Below, piece by piece: positions 32,405 to 40,617 of a DNA stretch of 43,371 nt. The notes beneath the pieces were generated by a model. It was not told the DNA's origin and made no database searches. It worked only from the letters and a program-made list of their open reading frames with translations. The stretch is from positions 1 to 43,371 of the forward strand of contig CAAEMT010000044.1 in NCBI GenBank assembly GCA_900757145.1, given 5' to 3'. The first letter of the stretch is position 1; the number at the start of each line of letters is the position of its first letter. Both the position numbers and the translations under genes were made by a program. The DNA comes from Lachnospiraceae bacterium (GTDB lineage Bacteria > Bacillota > Clostridia > Lachnospirales > Lachnospiraceae).

Positions 32405-32892
32405 CATGGCTAACCCCGCCATGGGGATAATTTACAGCAGCGTCATAGAAATGACACAGTGAAAATGCGCGTAGTTTCAGAGGATTTTTTGGAGCCGGAA
32501 AAAGTGAAAATAATAACCGGACGGGGGGCTTGCGCGCCGGAAGATCCTCTGCTACACTTTATCCATGATACTTAAGTGATTGCCGCAGCGCTGTAGTATA
32601 CCTCCATGAAAACATTACAGGAAGCTTTCCATATCCAGTCACTGAATGGAAACGATGGCATGATAAGTATTACTTCCATTATAAACAAACTTGAAGGAAC
32701 TGTTGCTTTGCAGGTGATTCGGGAAGCCTGCGGTAGCAGTTTTTTTCTTGTTTTTTCGGAATGGTACGATATAATAATAAGTATAAAACATGGAATAATG
32801 GTTGGCGTATAGCAAGATAAAATAGAAAACACAGTATTTTGTCAGGCAAAGAAAGATATTTCGTAATAAAAATAAGGAGAGGAAGAGAAGCA
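32405..32892 (+). other. 488-bp gap with several inverted repeats and no convincing gene
   Basis: CATGGC/GCCATG (32405-32410 and 32418-32423) and GTCAT/ATGAC (32442-32446 and 32451-32455) form small hairpins. CAGAGGAT (32478-32485) pairs with ATCCTCTG (32544-32551) around a G-rich loop. TTGCGC (32530-32535) and TACACT (32553-32558) are 17 bp apart and could be a promoter, and CTGCGGTAGCAG then seven T (about 32728-32747) looks like a weak terminator. An untranslated RNA of about 180 nt is possible. A 68-codon frame at 32606 has no ribosome binding site. Confidence 0.35.
32748..32775 (+). promoter_or_regulatory. Promoter of the flavodoxin gene
   Basis: TTGTTT (32748-32753) and a perfect TATAAT (32770-32775) are 16 bp apart. 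Transcription would begin near 32782, about 110 nt before the flavodoxin start codon. The -35 box matches only in TTG. Confidence 0.5.
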
Positions 32893-33396
32893 ATGAAAAT
32901 TTCAATTATTTATGCGAGTCAGACGGGGAATACGGAAGCGGCGGCAGAATATATCTCAGATGGTATTCTGGCAAAGTTTCCTTTCGTTGAAGTAAAGCTG
33001 ATGTCTGTCAGGGATAATGAGGTAGATGCGGCTTTCTTGCAGCAAAGCGATGCGGTGATCTTCGGTGCGCCCGTGTACTGCGCCGGAATGAGCTGGGAAC
33101 TGAAGCAGTGGTTTGATTCAAATGTGAGATTGGATCTAAGCGGAAAAATAGGCGCGGCATTTGTAACGGCACAGTCTTTGGCAGGGGGAGTCGACACTGC
33201 CATTATGGATATTGTGAGGAATATGCTTTTGAAAAAAATGCTCGTATTTTCAGGAGCAGGAGCAAGGACGGAGAACCGTTTTCAGATAGGAGCGATCGGA
33301 ATTGCGAAAACACTGGACGATGACGCGGCTCAATTTGAAATATTCGGAGAAAACGTTGCGCAGATGGCAGTCAGAAGAGTTGCCGTGTCAAAGTGA
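32893..33396 (+). CDS. Flavodoxin-family protein
   Basis: This 167-residue soluble flavoprotein starts at the ATG at 32893 behind AAGGAGAGGAAG; the frame extends to 32839, but the first ATG has no such site. The FMN phosphate-binding loop SQTGNTEAAAEYI lies at residues 9-21, and the second and third flavin loops are near GAPVYCAGMSWELKQWFD and FVTAQSLAGG. The sequence is closer to NADPH-reductase or WrbA-like flavodoxins than to the small electron-carrier type. It probably moves electrons in the cytoplasm. Its partner is not evident. The DUF3786 gene follows after 125 bp. Confidence 0.88.
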   Translation: MKISIIYASQTGNTEAAAEYISDGILAKFPFVEVKLMSVRDNEVDAAFLQQSDAVIFGAPVYCAGMSWELKQWFDSNVRLDLSGKIGAAFVTAQSLAGGVDTAIMDIVRNMLLKKMLVFSGAGARTENRFQIGAIGIAKTLDDDAAQFEIFGENVAQMAVRRVAVSK

Positions 33397-33521
33397 AAGA
33401 CAAACCGCATATTTATGGTATAAAAGGTTCTTTGAGAAAGTGCAGCATTCGGACAAGGAAGCGAAAGTCGACAGTGACAAAGAGTATAGCTAAGAAGCAT
33501 ATGTTGACATGAGGAGAAAGT

Positions 33522-34184
33522 ATGCAAAAAAAAGAAAAAATGTCAAACTACGATATACAGGCGGAGGACGCCAGAAGGCTCTTCTTAAGGCACGATCAGG
33601 AGCGTATCATCAAAAGATATGGGTTATCGGCAGATGAAATGTGGCTGTATCTGGAATATTTGCATACCCCCTGCCGGATCAGCCGCAAAAGCGGAAGCGT
33701 GGAGGTGCGTTCGAGAGGGGAAGCATGGGAGGAATGCCGCGATTTTGATACGGTGATGACGATCTATGATCTTCTGTGCCATGCAAAAGGCGACACAGCG
33801 CCAGTACTGTCCGGCGAGTGGTGTACGGTCGGACAGTTTACTATTGTGACGAGTCCGTCTGCCGCGAAATTTACAAAAAAATATGAGGAGGCATTTCAGA
33901 ATCACACGAAGGAACTGGAATTGGCGTGCAAAAGCCTTGGAGGTGTTCTACAAGAAAAGATGGCAGGGGCGGACATTACCTGTCTGATACGTGTGACGCC
34001 GTATTTTCCAGTCCTTCTGCAATTTTGGGACGGGGACGATGAATTTTTGCCGAAGCTGTCGCTTTTATGGGACTGTAATTCCATGGAATTTCTGCATTTT
34101 GAGACGACCTTTTATTTACAGGGAGATATTCTGGAGCGGCTTGGGAGAGAAATGCAGGCAAAGCAGGATGGCACAGTTTTCTGA
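33522..34184 (+). CDS. DUF3786-family protein
   Basis: This 220-residue soluble protein has a GAGGAGA site eight bases before its ATG. The C-terminal part has the DUF3786 pattern: RVTPYFPVLLQFWDGDDEFLP, then LLWDCNSMEFLHFETTFYLQG, the equivalent of the family segment that places a hydrophobic pair and an acidic loop before the end. The N-terminal half contains short helical and basic stretches. The biochemical role of this family is not known. It is often found near corrinoid or iron-sulfur proteins in anaerobes, which agrees loosely with the one-carbon and Fe-S genes of this window. It is followed after 33 bp by another uncharacterised gene. Confidence 0.7.
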   Translation: MQKKEKMSNYDIQAEDARRLFLRHDQERIIKRYGLSADEMWLYLEYLHTPCRISRKSGSVEVRSRGEAWEECRDFDTVMTIYDLLCHAKGDTAPVLSGEWCTVGQFTIVTSPSAAKFTKKYEEAFQNHTKELELACKSLGGVLQEKMAGADITCLIRVTPYFPVLLQFWDGDDEFLPKLSLLWDCNSMEFLHFETTFYLQGDILERLGREMQAKQDGTVF

Positions 34185-34217
34185 AACGTTCATACGTTAA
34201 AGAAAAAGGATTTTTTT

Positions 34218-34703
34218 ATGGATTTTGCAAACCTTGTGCCTGTGATCGGCACGATCTGGAGTATTGAAAAGGGAGAAAACTGCTGCAGCCGTATCGTGGC
34301 TGTACGCAGCGGACGGGATATTGTGAACTTTGTGGTTACGCCGGAGACGATCATGATCGACAACAGACAGCTTCGTCCCGGTATGCGAATCGCGGCATTT
34401 TATGACAGCAGCCTTCCGGCTCCGCTTATTTTTCCGCCGCAGTACCGCGCACAGCTTATTACGACGCTTAGAAAAAACGAACAGATCATGCTGAATTATT
34501 TTGACGGCAGTCTGACGGCAGAGGATCATTCGCTGCGCCTGACTCCTGACCGGATGACGGAGATCCGTACCATCAACGGACAGGATTTTAACTGTAATGT
34601 CGGCGATCATGCGCTGCTCGTATACTATACGGAGACGACGCGAAGCATTCCACCGCAGACAACGCCACGCAGGATCATTGTGATCTGCGGAAGCAGCTAC
34701 TGA
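34218..34703 (+). CDS. Uncharacterised 161-residue protein
   Basis: The gene is supported by an AAAGGA site, a clean frame and a terminator immediately downstream. The protein is rich in beta strands: VGTIWSIEKGENCCSRIVAV and NFVVTPETIMIDN read like the strands of a small barrel, and RPGMRIAAFYD resembles an OB-fold-like turn. It has no membrane segment and two adjacent cysteines (CC near 22). I do not recognise a characterised family. It probably forms a unit with the DUF3786 gene 33 bp upstream and is separated from glutamine synthetase by the terminator. Confidence 0.7.
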   Translation: MDFANLVPVIGTIWSIEKGENCCSRIVAVRSGRDIVNFVVTPETIMIDNRQLRPGMRIAAFYDSSLPAPLIFPPQYRAQLITTLRKNEQIMLNYFDGSLTAEDHSLRLTPDRMTEIRTINGQDFNCNVGDHALLVYYTETTRSIPPQTTPRRIIVICGSSY

Positions 34704-34706
34704 TGG

Positions 34707-34755
34707 AAAAGGATGTCACTCGATCATTGTTTGACGATCGTGCGGCATCCTTTTT
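34707..34755 (+). terminator. Terminator after the 161-residue protein gene
   Basis: AAAAGGATG (34707-34715) pairs with CATCCTTTTT (34746-34755), and an inner CGATC/GATCG helix (34721-34725 and 34736-34740) extends the stem. The 3' arm is itself the T-rich tract. The A-rich 5' side means that it may work in both directions. Confidence 0.8.
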
Positions 34756-34785
34756 GCTTGGAGCGGGAAAGCAGTGTAAAATTTA

Positions 34786-34814
34786 TTGACTGATTTATTC
34801 TCTTGCATTATTAT
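34786..34814 (+). promoter_or_regulatory. Promoter of the glutamine synthetase gene
   Basis: TTGACT (34786-34791) and TATTAT (34809-34814) are 17 bp apart, each with five of six consensus bases. Transcription would start near 34821, giving a leader of about 52 nt. No GlnR-type inverted repeat was recognised around it. Confidence 0.65.
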
Positions 34815-34872
34815 GAAAGAAAACTTAGATATTTTAACGGATGATTCTGATTTATAAGGTGGAGGTGCAGTT

Positions 34873-36309
34873 ATGTCAAAAAGCGAAAAAATCACAAGGC
34901 TATGTCAGGAAAGAGGAATCCGTATGATCGATTTTAAGATGACGGATATTGATGGCAGGTGGAGGCATATCACGATACCGGTCGGGCGTTTTAATGAGGA
35001 TATTTTTACGTATGGAATCGGGTTTGACGGTTCGAATTACGGTTACGCACCTGTGGAAAAAAGCGATATGGTCTTTATTCCGGATCCCGATACGGCAGTC
35101 GTTGATCCGTTTACGGAGGTTCCAACGCTTACGATGTGCGGCGATGTCTGCATCATCGGCGCAGTCGGGGAGCCGAACCGTCCGTTTGACCAGTATCCGC
35201 GCAATGTCAGTCTGCGGGCGACGGAGTATATGAAGGAGCAGGGCATTGCGGATGAAATGCTGATCGGACCGGAATTTGAGTTTCATTTATTTGATCATGT
35301 CAGCTATACAGTAACGCCGCAGCGGACGTCTTATACGGTAGATACGAGACAGGCAGCGTGGAACAGCGGCCGCGAGAGCGCGGACAACGCCGGATTTCAG
35401 GTTCCGAAAGGAGGCGGCTACCATATCGCGGCGCCGCATGATGCGGCTTACAGTCTTCGCAGCAAAATGTGCATGATGCTTGAAGAATGGGGCGTGGCGG
35501 TAAAGTATCATCACCATGAGGTCGGCGGCTCCGGACAGATGGAGATCGAGGTCGAGCTTGGCGATATGGTCGATATGGCAGATAAGACAATGATTATAAA
35601 ATACGTCATTCACAATGCAGCCGTGCAGGACGGGCGGACAGCTACCTTTATGCCAAAGCCGATCTATAAGGAAGCAGGCAACGGGATGCACGTACATATG
35701 CTTTTGAAAAAGGACGGACAGCCGGTATTTTTTGATGAAAAGGGATATTCGGGACTGAGTGAGACGGCGCATTATTTTATGGGAGGACTGCTGAGACACA
35801 TAGCCTCGCTCTGTGCGTTTACGAATCCTTCAACGAACTCATTTAAACGTCTCGTTCCGGGGTATGAAGCGCCTGTGACGATCGGTTATGCGACCTCGAA
35901 CCGCAGCGCGGTCATCCGTATTCCGGCGTATGCAAAATCACCGGAAACAAAACGCTTCGAGCTGCGAAATCCTGACGCGACGTCGAATCCGTACTATGCG
36001 TATGCGGCGATCCTGATGGCAGGACTTGACGGCGTAAAGAATAAGATCGATCCGCATGAACAGGGATGGGGACCGTACGACTGCAATCTCTATGAGCTTT
36101 CTGAGGAGGAGAAAAAGAAAATAACCTCCCTTCCGAAGAGTCTCGAAGAGGCGCTCGATGCGCTTGAGGCAGACCACGACTATCTTACCGCGGGCGGTGT
36201 ATTCCCGCAGAGACTCATTGATGTCTGGATCAAGAGAAAGCGCGCGGAAGCTCTGGAAATTTCGCAGATCCCGCATCCGGCAGAGTTTGAGCGGTATTAT
36301 GACCTGTAA
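34873..36309 (+). CDS. Glutamine synthetase family protein (type I-like)
   Basis: This 478-residue protein has the beta-grasp and catalytic domains of GSI. GIGFDGSNYGYAPVEKSDM (about 47-65) is the N-terminal loop with the conserved Asp and Ser. IGPEFEFHLFD has the first glutamates. HEVGGSGQMEIEVELGDMVDMADK and the segment NGMHVHMLL carry metal and substrate ligands, and GYATSNRSAVIRIP is the ATP/glutamate loop. NLYELSEEE is in the place where adenylylated enzymes have NLYDLPPEE. The divergent N-terminal loop (NYGYAP instead of SIEGF) and the lack of nearby nitrogen genes mean that it could be a GlnA-like gamma-glutamylamine ligase rather than the main enzyme. It has its own promoter and an AAGGTGGAGG site. 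Confidence 0.85.
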   Translation: MSKSEKITRLCQERGIRMIDFKMTDIDGRWRHITIPVGRFNEDIFTYGIGFDGSNYGYAPVEKSDMVFIPDPDTAVVDPFTEVPTLTMCGDVCIIGAVGEPNRPFDQYPRNVSLRATEYMKEQGIADEMLIGPEFEFHLFDHVSYTVTPQRTSYTVDTRQAAWNSGRESADNAGFQVPKGGGYHIAAPHDAAYSLRSKMCMMLEEWGVAVKYHHHEVGGSGQMEIEVELGDMVDMADKTMIIKYVIHNAAVQDGRTATFMPKPIYKEAGNGMHVHMLLKKDGQPVFFDEKGYSGLSETAHYFMGGLLRHIASLCAFTNPSTNSFKRLVPGYEAPVTIGYATSNRSAVIRIPAYAKSPETKRFELRNPDATSNPYYAYAAILMAGLDGVKNKIDPHEQGWGPYDCNLYELSEEEKKKITSLPKSLEEALDALEADHDYLTAGGVFPQRLIDVWIKRKRAEALEISQIPHPAEFERYYDL

Positions 36310-36366
36310 ACTGCAAAAGCGTGGCTCCTGATTTTGGAGGCGGACGGAACGAAGAGGAGAATATGT

Positions 36367-37074
36367 ATGAAATTTATTGTAGACCATCTGGAAAAGCATT
36401 TTGAGAAAAAATCAGTCCTGCGCGACGTCAGTTTTACGTTTGAGAGCGGTAAGATATACGGGCTTCTCGGACGAAACGGCGCAGGAAAGACGACGCTGTT
36501 CAATTGCCTGAATCGTGATATAAAAGCAGACGGCGGGAAATTTTATTTCGAGGATGTAGGAGCGGTGCGTCATGCGCAGGCAGGAGACATCGGCTACGTG
36601 CTGTCTGTTCCGGCGGTGCCTGAGTTTTTGAGTGGACGTGAATTTGTGAAATTCTTTCTTGACATCAATGAAGGAAAAATAAAAGAGCCGCGGTCTGTCG
36701 AGGAGTATCTAGAAGCGGTCGGAATCGAACCGGAGGATCGCGGCAGGCTGATGAAGGATTATTCCCACGGTATGAAAAATAAGATGCAGATGCTCATTAA
36801 TATGATCGCCAGACCGCAGCTTCTTCTTCTCGATGAGCCGCTCACCTCGCTGGACGTTGTGGTCGCAGAGGAGATGAAACGACTGCTGCGTACGCTGAAA
36901 CAGGACTGCATGATTATTCTTTCGACACATATCATGGATCTGGCGCTTGATCTGTGCGATGAGATCGTGCTTCTCAATCATGGTGTGCTCGAAGCGGTCG
37001 ATCGGGAAAATCTGGACAGCCATGGTCTGAGGGATAAGATCATAGCTGCGCTTGCGGAGGAACGCCATGGATAA
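36367..37074 (+). CDS. ABC transporter ATP-binding protein
   Basis: This 235-residue ATPase begins at the ATG at 36367 behind GAAGAGGAGA; the frame extends to 36334 without a site. It has Walker A GRNGAGKTT (near 36-44), a Q loop with IGYVLSVPAVPEF, an unusual signature YSHGMKNKMQM in place of LSGGQ, Walker B LLLLDEPLTSLD and the switch histidine in STHIMDLALD. The signature is of the type seen in ABC-2-type exporters. Its stop overlaps the start of the downstream membrane protein by 8 bp. It lies 58 bp after glutamine synthetase. Confidence 0.9.
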   Translation: MKFIVDHLEKHFEKKSVLRDVSFTFESGKIYGLLGRNGAGKTTLFNCLNRDIKADGGKFYFEDVGAVRHAQAGDIGYVLSVPAVPEFLSGREFVKFFLDINEGKIKEPRSVEEYLEAVGIEPEDRGRLMKDYSHGMKNKMQMLINMIARPQLLLLDEPLTSLDVVVAEEMKRLLRTLKQDCMIILSTHIMDLALDLCDEIVLLNHGVLEAVDRENLDSHGLRDKIIAALAEERHG

Positions 37075-38638
37075 AACGCTTCGGATTTCATTTGGACTGC
37101 GCAATACGTATCGGGTGAATGCGATTCTGTATTCGTTCAGGCAGATCCCGATTATAAAAAAGCTTTTGCCGGATACGCTGTATCAGGTGCGCGCGCTGAA
37201 AATTTTTGCGAACGTATTGAGTACGCTGTGGGAAGTAATCACGGTATTTCTATGGAAGATTCTATATTTTGCGCTGATGGTTGCAGGTGCGGCGGCCTTG
37301 TACGAGGGGGCGGATGAGAAGCGGCTGTTTTTGCATCTTCTCGTTTTTCTGACGATTCTGGGTGGTTTTGTGAACGGAAATATTTTCATGCCAAGCCGCG
37401 ATAAATATTATGCAATGATCCTGCTTCGCATGGATGCAAAGCGTTACACGCTTGTCAATTATGTGTATATGCTGGTAAAATTTGCGGTCGGTTACGTTCC
37501 GGTTGTCCTCTGGTTTGGAATGGGTGCCGGACTGGAGATGTGGCAATGCCTTCTGCTCGCGGCTTTTGCAGTAGGTACAAAGCTTACGGTGATGCGGCAC
37601 GGTCTGCGCCAATACAGAAAAAAGGGGACGGCGCTTGACAGTAAGAAGGACAGCTACGTGGGAATGCTGGAGATGGCTGCGCTTTTTGCGGCGGCGTACG
37701 GACTTCCAGCGCTCGGCGTCCTGCTCCCCGTATCGCTTAGTGTGGTCGTCTGCATTGTGTTTACTGTGACGGGAATCGTTTCAGTATGGGACATCTGGAA
37801 GTTTGACGGCTATTTTGAGATGTATCGCGAGATTCTCTTTGATTTTCTGAATCAGACGGATTCGGCGAATACGATGGTGCGTGATCAGACGAGAAAGAAG
37901 ATTTCCGTGGATGCACGGATTACGAGCAGCCGCAGCGGGTTTGAGTATCTCAACGAGCTGTTTATCAAGCGCCACCGCAGGATTTTGTGGAAATCATCGG
38001 TGCGGATCGCTCTGGTATGCGCTGTTATCGCAGTAGGACTCGCTGTCGCAGCAGCCGTAAATCCGGATGCAGCCACGAATCTGAACCGTATGATCCTTGT
38101 GATGCTGCCGTATTTCGTGTTTATCATGTACGCGATCAACCGCGGAACGAGTTTTACACAGGCGCTCTTTATGAACTGTGATCACAGCCTTTTGACGTAT
38201 GCTTTTTATAAGCAGCCCGCACAGATTCTCAAGCTGTTTCAGATCAGGCTTCGGGAGCTTGTGAAGATCAACCTCCTTCCGGCGTTTGTGATCGGGGCGG
38301 GGCTGTGCCTGCTGCTCTTTGCTTCCGGCGGAGCGGCAAATATTACCGATTATGCGGTGCTTTTTGTGTCTGTGATCTGTATGAGCATCTTTTTCTCCGT
38401 GCATTATCTGACGATCTATTATCTCTTGCAGCCGTACAATGCAGGGACGGAAATGAAGAGTGGGACGTATCAGATCGTACTTTCTGTGACGTACTTCGTC
38501 TGCTTTTTGATGATGCAGCTGCGTCTGCCGATCTTCGTATTCGGTCTGCTGACGATTGTATTTTGTGTGCTGTACTGCATCGCGGCGTGTTTTCTTGTGT
38601 ATAAGTTTGCGCCGAAGACATTCCGGCTGAGAAACTAA
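37067..38638 (+). CDS. Membrane subunit of a two-component ABC exporter, unassigned substrate
   Basis: This 523-residue membrane protein has about ten to twelve hydrophobic segments and long charged loops (for example RKKGTALDSKKDSY and RVRDQTRKKISVDARITSSRS regions). It is translationally coupled to the ATPase just upstream (8-bp overlap). I do not recognise a named permease family. Its length and the coupled ABC-2-type ATPase suggest an exporter of a peptide, lipid or drug. There are no structural genes for a peptide or modifying enzymes nearby. The coding sequence ends without an obvious terminator; a small CCCC-ata-GGGG repeat lies at about 38693-38703. Confidence 0.75.
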   Translation: MDKTLRISFGLRNTYRVNAILYSFRQIPIIKKLLPDTLYQVRALKIFANVLSTLWEVITVFLWKILYFALMVAGAAALYEGADEKRLFLHLLVFLTILGGFVNGNIFMPSRDKYYAMILLRMDAKRYTLVNYVYMLVKFAVGYVPVVLWFGMGAGLEMWQCLLLAAFAVGTKLTVMRHGLRQYRKKGTALDSKKDSYVGMLEMAALFAAAYGLPALGVLLPVSLSVVVCIVFTVTGIVSVWDIWKFDGYFEMYREILFDFLNQTDSANTMVRDQTRKKISVDARITSSRSGFEYLNELFIKRHRRILWKSSVRIALVCAVIAVGLAVAAAVNPDAATNLNRMILVMLPYFVFIMYAINRGTSFTQALFMNCDHSLLTYAFYKQPAQILKLFQIRLRELVKINLLPAFVIGAGLCLLLFASGGAANITDYAVLFVSVICMSIFFSVHYLTIYYLLQPYNAGTEMKSGTYQIVLSVTYFVCFLMMQLRLPIFVFGLLTIVFCVLYCIAACFLVYKFAPKTFRLRN

Positions 38639-38704
38639 AAGAAACAGCAACGGTTAGGAAAGCATAGTAAGAATATTAGAGAAAATAATAACCCCATAGG
38701 GGGC

Positions 38705-38733
38705 TTACAGAGAAAAAAATTCAATGCTATAAT
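38705..38733 (+). promoter_or_regulatory. Promoter of the iron/corrinoid uptake operon
   Basis: TTACAG (38705-38710) and a perfect TATAAT (38728-38733) are 17 bp apart. TG-C before the -10 box makes it an extended -10 promoter. The start point near 38740 coincides with the furthest upstream possible ATG (38741), which argues that translation begins at 38786. No convincing Fur box was seen. Confidence 0.6.
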
Positions 38734-38785
38734 AACAGCAATGTGTTTGGAAAAACGGATATTATTACAGAGGTACTATTTTTGT

Positions 38786-39853
38786 ATGCAGAAAAAAGCG
38801 GGATTAAATCGTAGAAAACAAAAGAATTATCTGGTAATTTTCGGGCTGCTGTTTTTTGTCATTGTATTAGGTGTTGGATGTTTGTTTATAGGATATTCCC
38901 ATATGTCAGCAGAAGCGTGTATCTTGGCGCTGACCGGTAAGGGCAGTGCTGCAAATATACGGATCATATGGAATATCCGTATACCGCGAGTATTAGCCGC
39001 GATTATTGCCGGAGCTGGACTGTCTGTTTCGGGGCTTATAATGCAGACGACTCTGAATAATTCTATGGCATCGCCTTCGACATTAGGGGTTTCGAATGCG
39101 GCGGTGTTTGGAGCGAATCTTTCTATCATTGTTTTTGCAGGCGGATTTCTTTCAACAGGGAATAATCTTGCAAATTATGCGGTTGGAGTGAATCCGTATG
39201 CTACCAGTTTTATTGCGTTCATATTTTCGACATTTTCTATTATATTAATTTTAGGATTATGCACAGTCCGTTCTTTTTCGCCAAATGTAGTGGTGTTGTC
39301 CGGCATCGCTGTCGGTTCTGTCTGGACCGCCGCGACTACGCTTTTACAGTTTTATGCAACGGATGTAGGTCTTTCTGCCGCGGTGGTATGGAATTTTGGA
39401 GATTTGGGAAGGGCAACTTACCGAACGGATGCCATTATGTTTGCTGTAGTAATGTCAGGAATTCTGTTTTTTATTCTTGTCTCATGGAAACTGAACGCAT
39501 TGCTGAGCGGAGAGGCAGCGGCAAAAACAATGGGAGTTAATGTGGAATGCTTGAGATTTGTTTCCATGCTGTTGGCCTCTATGATCACTGCGGTATGTGT
39601 GTCTTTTCTTGGTATTATAGGATTTGTTGGCATAATTTGTCCGCATATCACGAAAAAACTGCTGGGTCAGGATCATCGTATTACGATTCCGGTTTCCGCT
39701 TTGAGCGGCAGTTTACTGTTGTTATTTTCAGATACTCTTTCCAGAAGTATGGGAAATGGCTCAGCTTTGCCAGTCGGCGCAATCACCTCTCTTTTGGGAG
39801 CGCCTTTTTTTGTGGCAATCATTTTTTCGGGAAAGGAGAATCGCCGGTGCTGA
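38786..39853 (+). CDS. FecCD-family ABC permease (iron-siderophore, heme or corrinoid)
   Basis: This 355-residue membrane protein has about nine or ten hydrophobic segments of the FecCD/BtuC type. The ATG at 38786 is used because the likely transcription start is at about 38740. WNIRIPRVLAAIIAGAGLSVSGLIMQ near the N-terminus and FLGIIGFVGIICPHITKKLLGQDHR near the C-terminus are the strongest family landmarks; the latter contains the coupling helix. The end overlaps the ATPase gene by 7 bp. With one permease gene it would act as a homodimer. The ligand cannot be told from sequence. Confidence 0.92.
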   Translation: MQKKAGLNRRKQKNYLVIFGLLFFVIVLGVGCLFIGYSHMSAEACILALTGKGSAANIRIIWNIRIPRVLAAIIAGAGLSVSGLIMQTTLNNSMASPSTLGVSNAAVFGANLSIIVFAGGFLSTGNNLANYAVGVNPYATSFIAFIFSTFSIILILGLCTVRSFSPNVVVLSGIAVGSVWTAATTLLQFYATDVGLSAAVVWNFGDLGRATYRTDAIMFAVVMSGILFFILVSWKLNALLSGEAAAKTMGVNVECLRFVSMLLASMITAVCVSFLGIIGFVGIICPHITKKLLGQDHRITIPVSALSGSLLLLFSDTLSRSMGNGSALPVGAITSLLGAPFFVAIIFSGKENRRC

Positions 39854-40617
39854 GTGTTAGTAATCTTAGTTTTCGTTATAGCCGTCAGGGGAAAATGGTT
39901 CTGGATCATATTAATTTAGAACTAGAGCAAGGCGAGATAGGAATTCTGCTTGGGAAAAACGGCTCAGGAAAGACGACTTTATTTAAAAATATTCTGGGTA
40001 TTCATAATCCTTTAAAAGGAGAGATCTGTTTCGGCGAAGAAGTGTTGACGAAAATGTCACGGCGGGAACGGGCAAGGCGCATTGCTTATGTTCCGCAGGA
40101 AATCAGTTTTGGCGCATTAAGCGTATTTGATTCGATCCTTATGGGGAGGGTTTCCTATTTTGGATTAAAAGCGAATGAGGAGGATTATACTGCCGTAGAG
40201 AAAATTATCGCCGATATGCATCTGGAAGCTTACGCAGACAGGAATGTTGACCAACTTTCCGGCGGCGAGCGGCAGAAGATAGCAATTGCGCGTGCAATGG
40301 CACAGAATCCTAAAATGATGGTTTTTGATGAGCCGACAGGTAATTTGGATATAGCAAATGAGCATTTAATCATTGAAGAAGCAAAAAAGCTGGCAAAACA
40401 AAAGAAAATCAGCATTTTGAGTTCTCTGCATGATCTGAATCAGGCAATGCATTTTGGAGATAAATTTTTCTTTTTAAAAGATGGCACTATAAAATATTCA
40501 GGCAGTAAGGAATGCATCAACGAAGAGGTGATCAGAGATATTTTTGACATTGATGTCAGAATTGCTGAGATAGAAAATGAAAAAATTATTTTGGGAGGAA
40601 CAGGGAATGAAGGCTAA
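39847..40617 (+). CDS. FecE/BtuD-type ABC transporter ATPase
   Basis: This 256-residue ATPase begins with GTG at 39847, set by AAAGGAG eight bases upstream (39832-39838) and by the overlap with the permease stop. A much longer open frame from 39547 lies over the permease gene and is not used. It has Walker A GKNGSGKTT (near 36-44), the signature LSGGERQKIAIARA and Walker B MMVFDEPTGNLD, followed by SSLHDLNQAMHFGD with the switch histidine. It overlaps the substrate-binding protein gene by 11 bp. Confidence 0.93.
   Translation: MLSVSNLSFRYSRQGKMVLDHINLELEQGEIGILLGKNGSGKTTLFKNILGIHNPLKGEICFGEEVLTKMSRRERARRIAYVPQEISFGALSVFDSILMGRVSYFGLKANEEDYTAVEKIIADMHLEAYADRNVDQLSGGERQKIAIARAMAQNPKMMVFDEPTGNLDIANEHLIIEEAKKLAKQKKISILSSLHDLNQAMHFGDKFFFLKDGTIKYSGSKECINEEVIRDIFDIDVRIAEIENEKIILGGTGNEG

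Noticed and set aside
32606..32812. A 68-codon open frame before the flavodoxin gene
   Set aside because: The ATG follows CCTCC rather than a ribosome binding site, and no domain is recognised.
38693..38703. Terminator from CCCC-ata-GGGG after the ABC permease gene
   Set aside because: The stem is only four pairs with a 3-nt loop and no U tract.
39547..39846. N-terminal extension of the FecE-like ATPase by 100 codons
   Set aside because: The extension lies over the permease gene in another frame, and a GTG with a good ribosome binding site begins exactly where the ATPase family begins.
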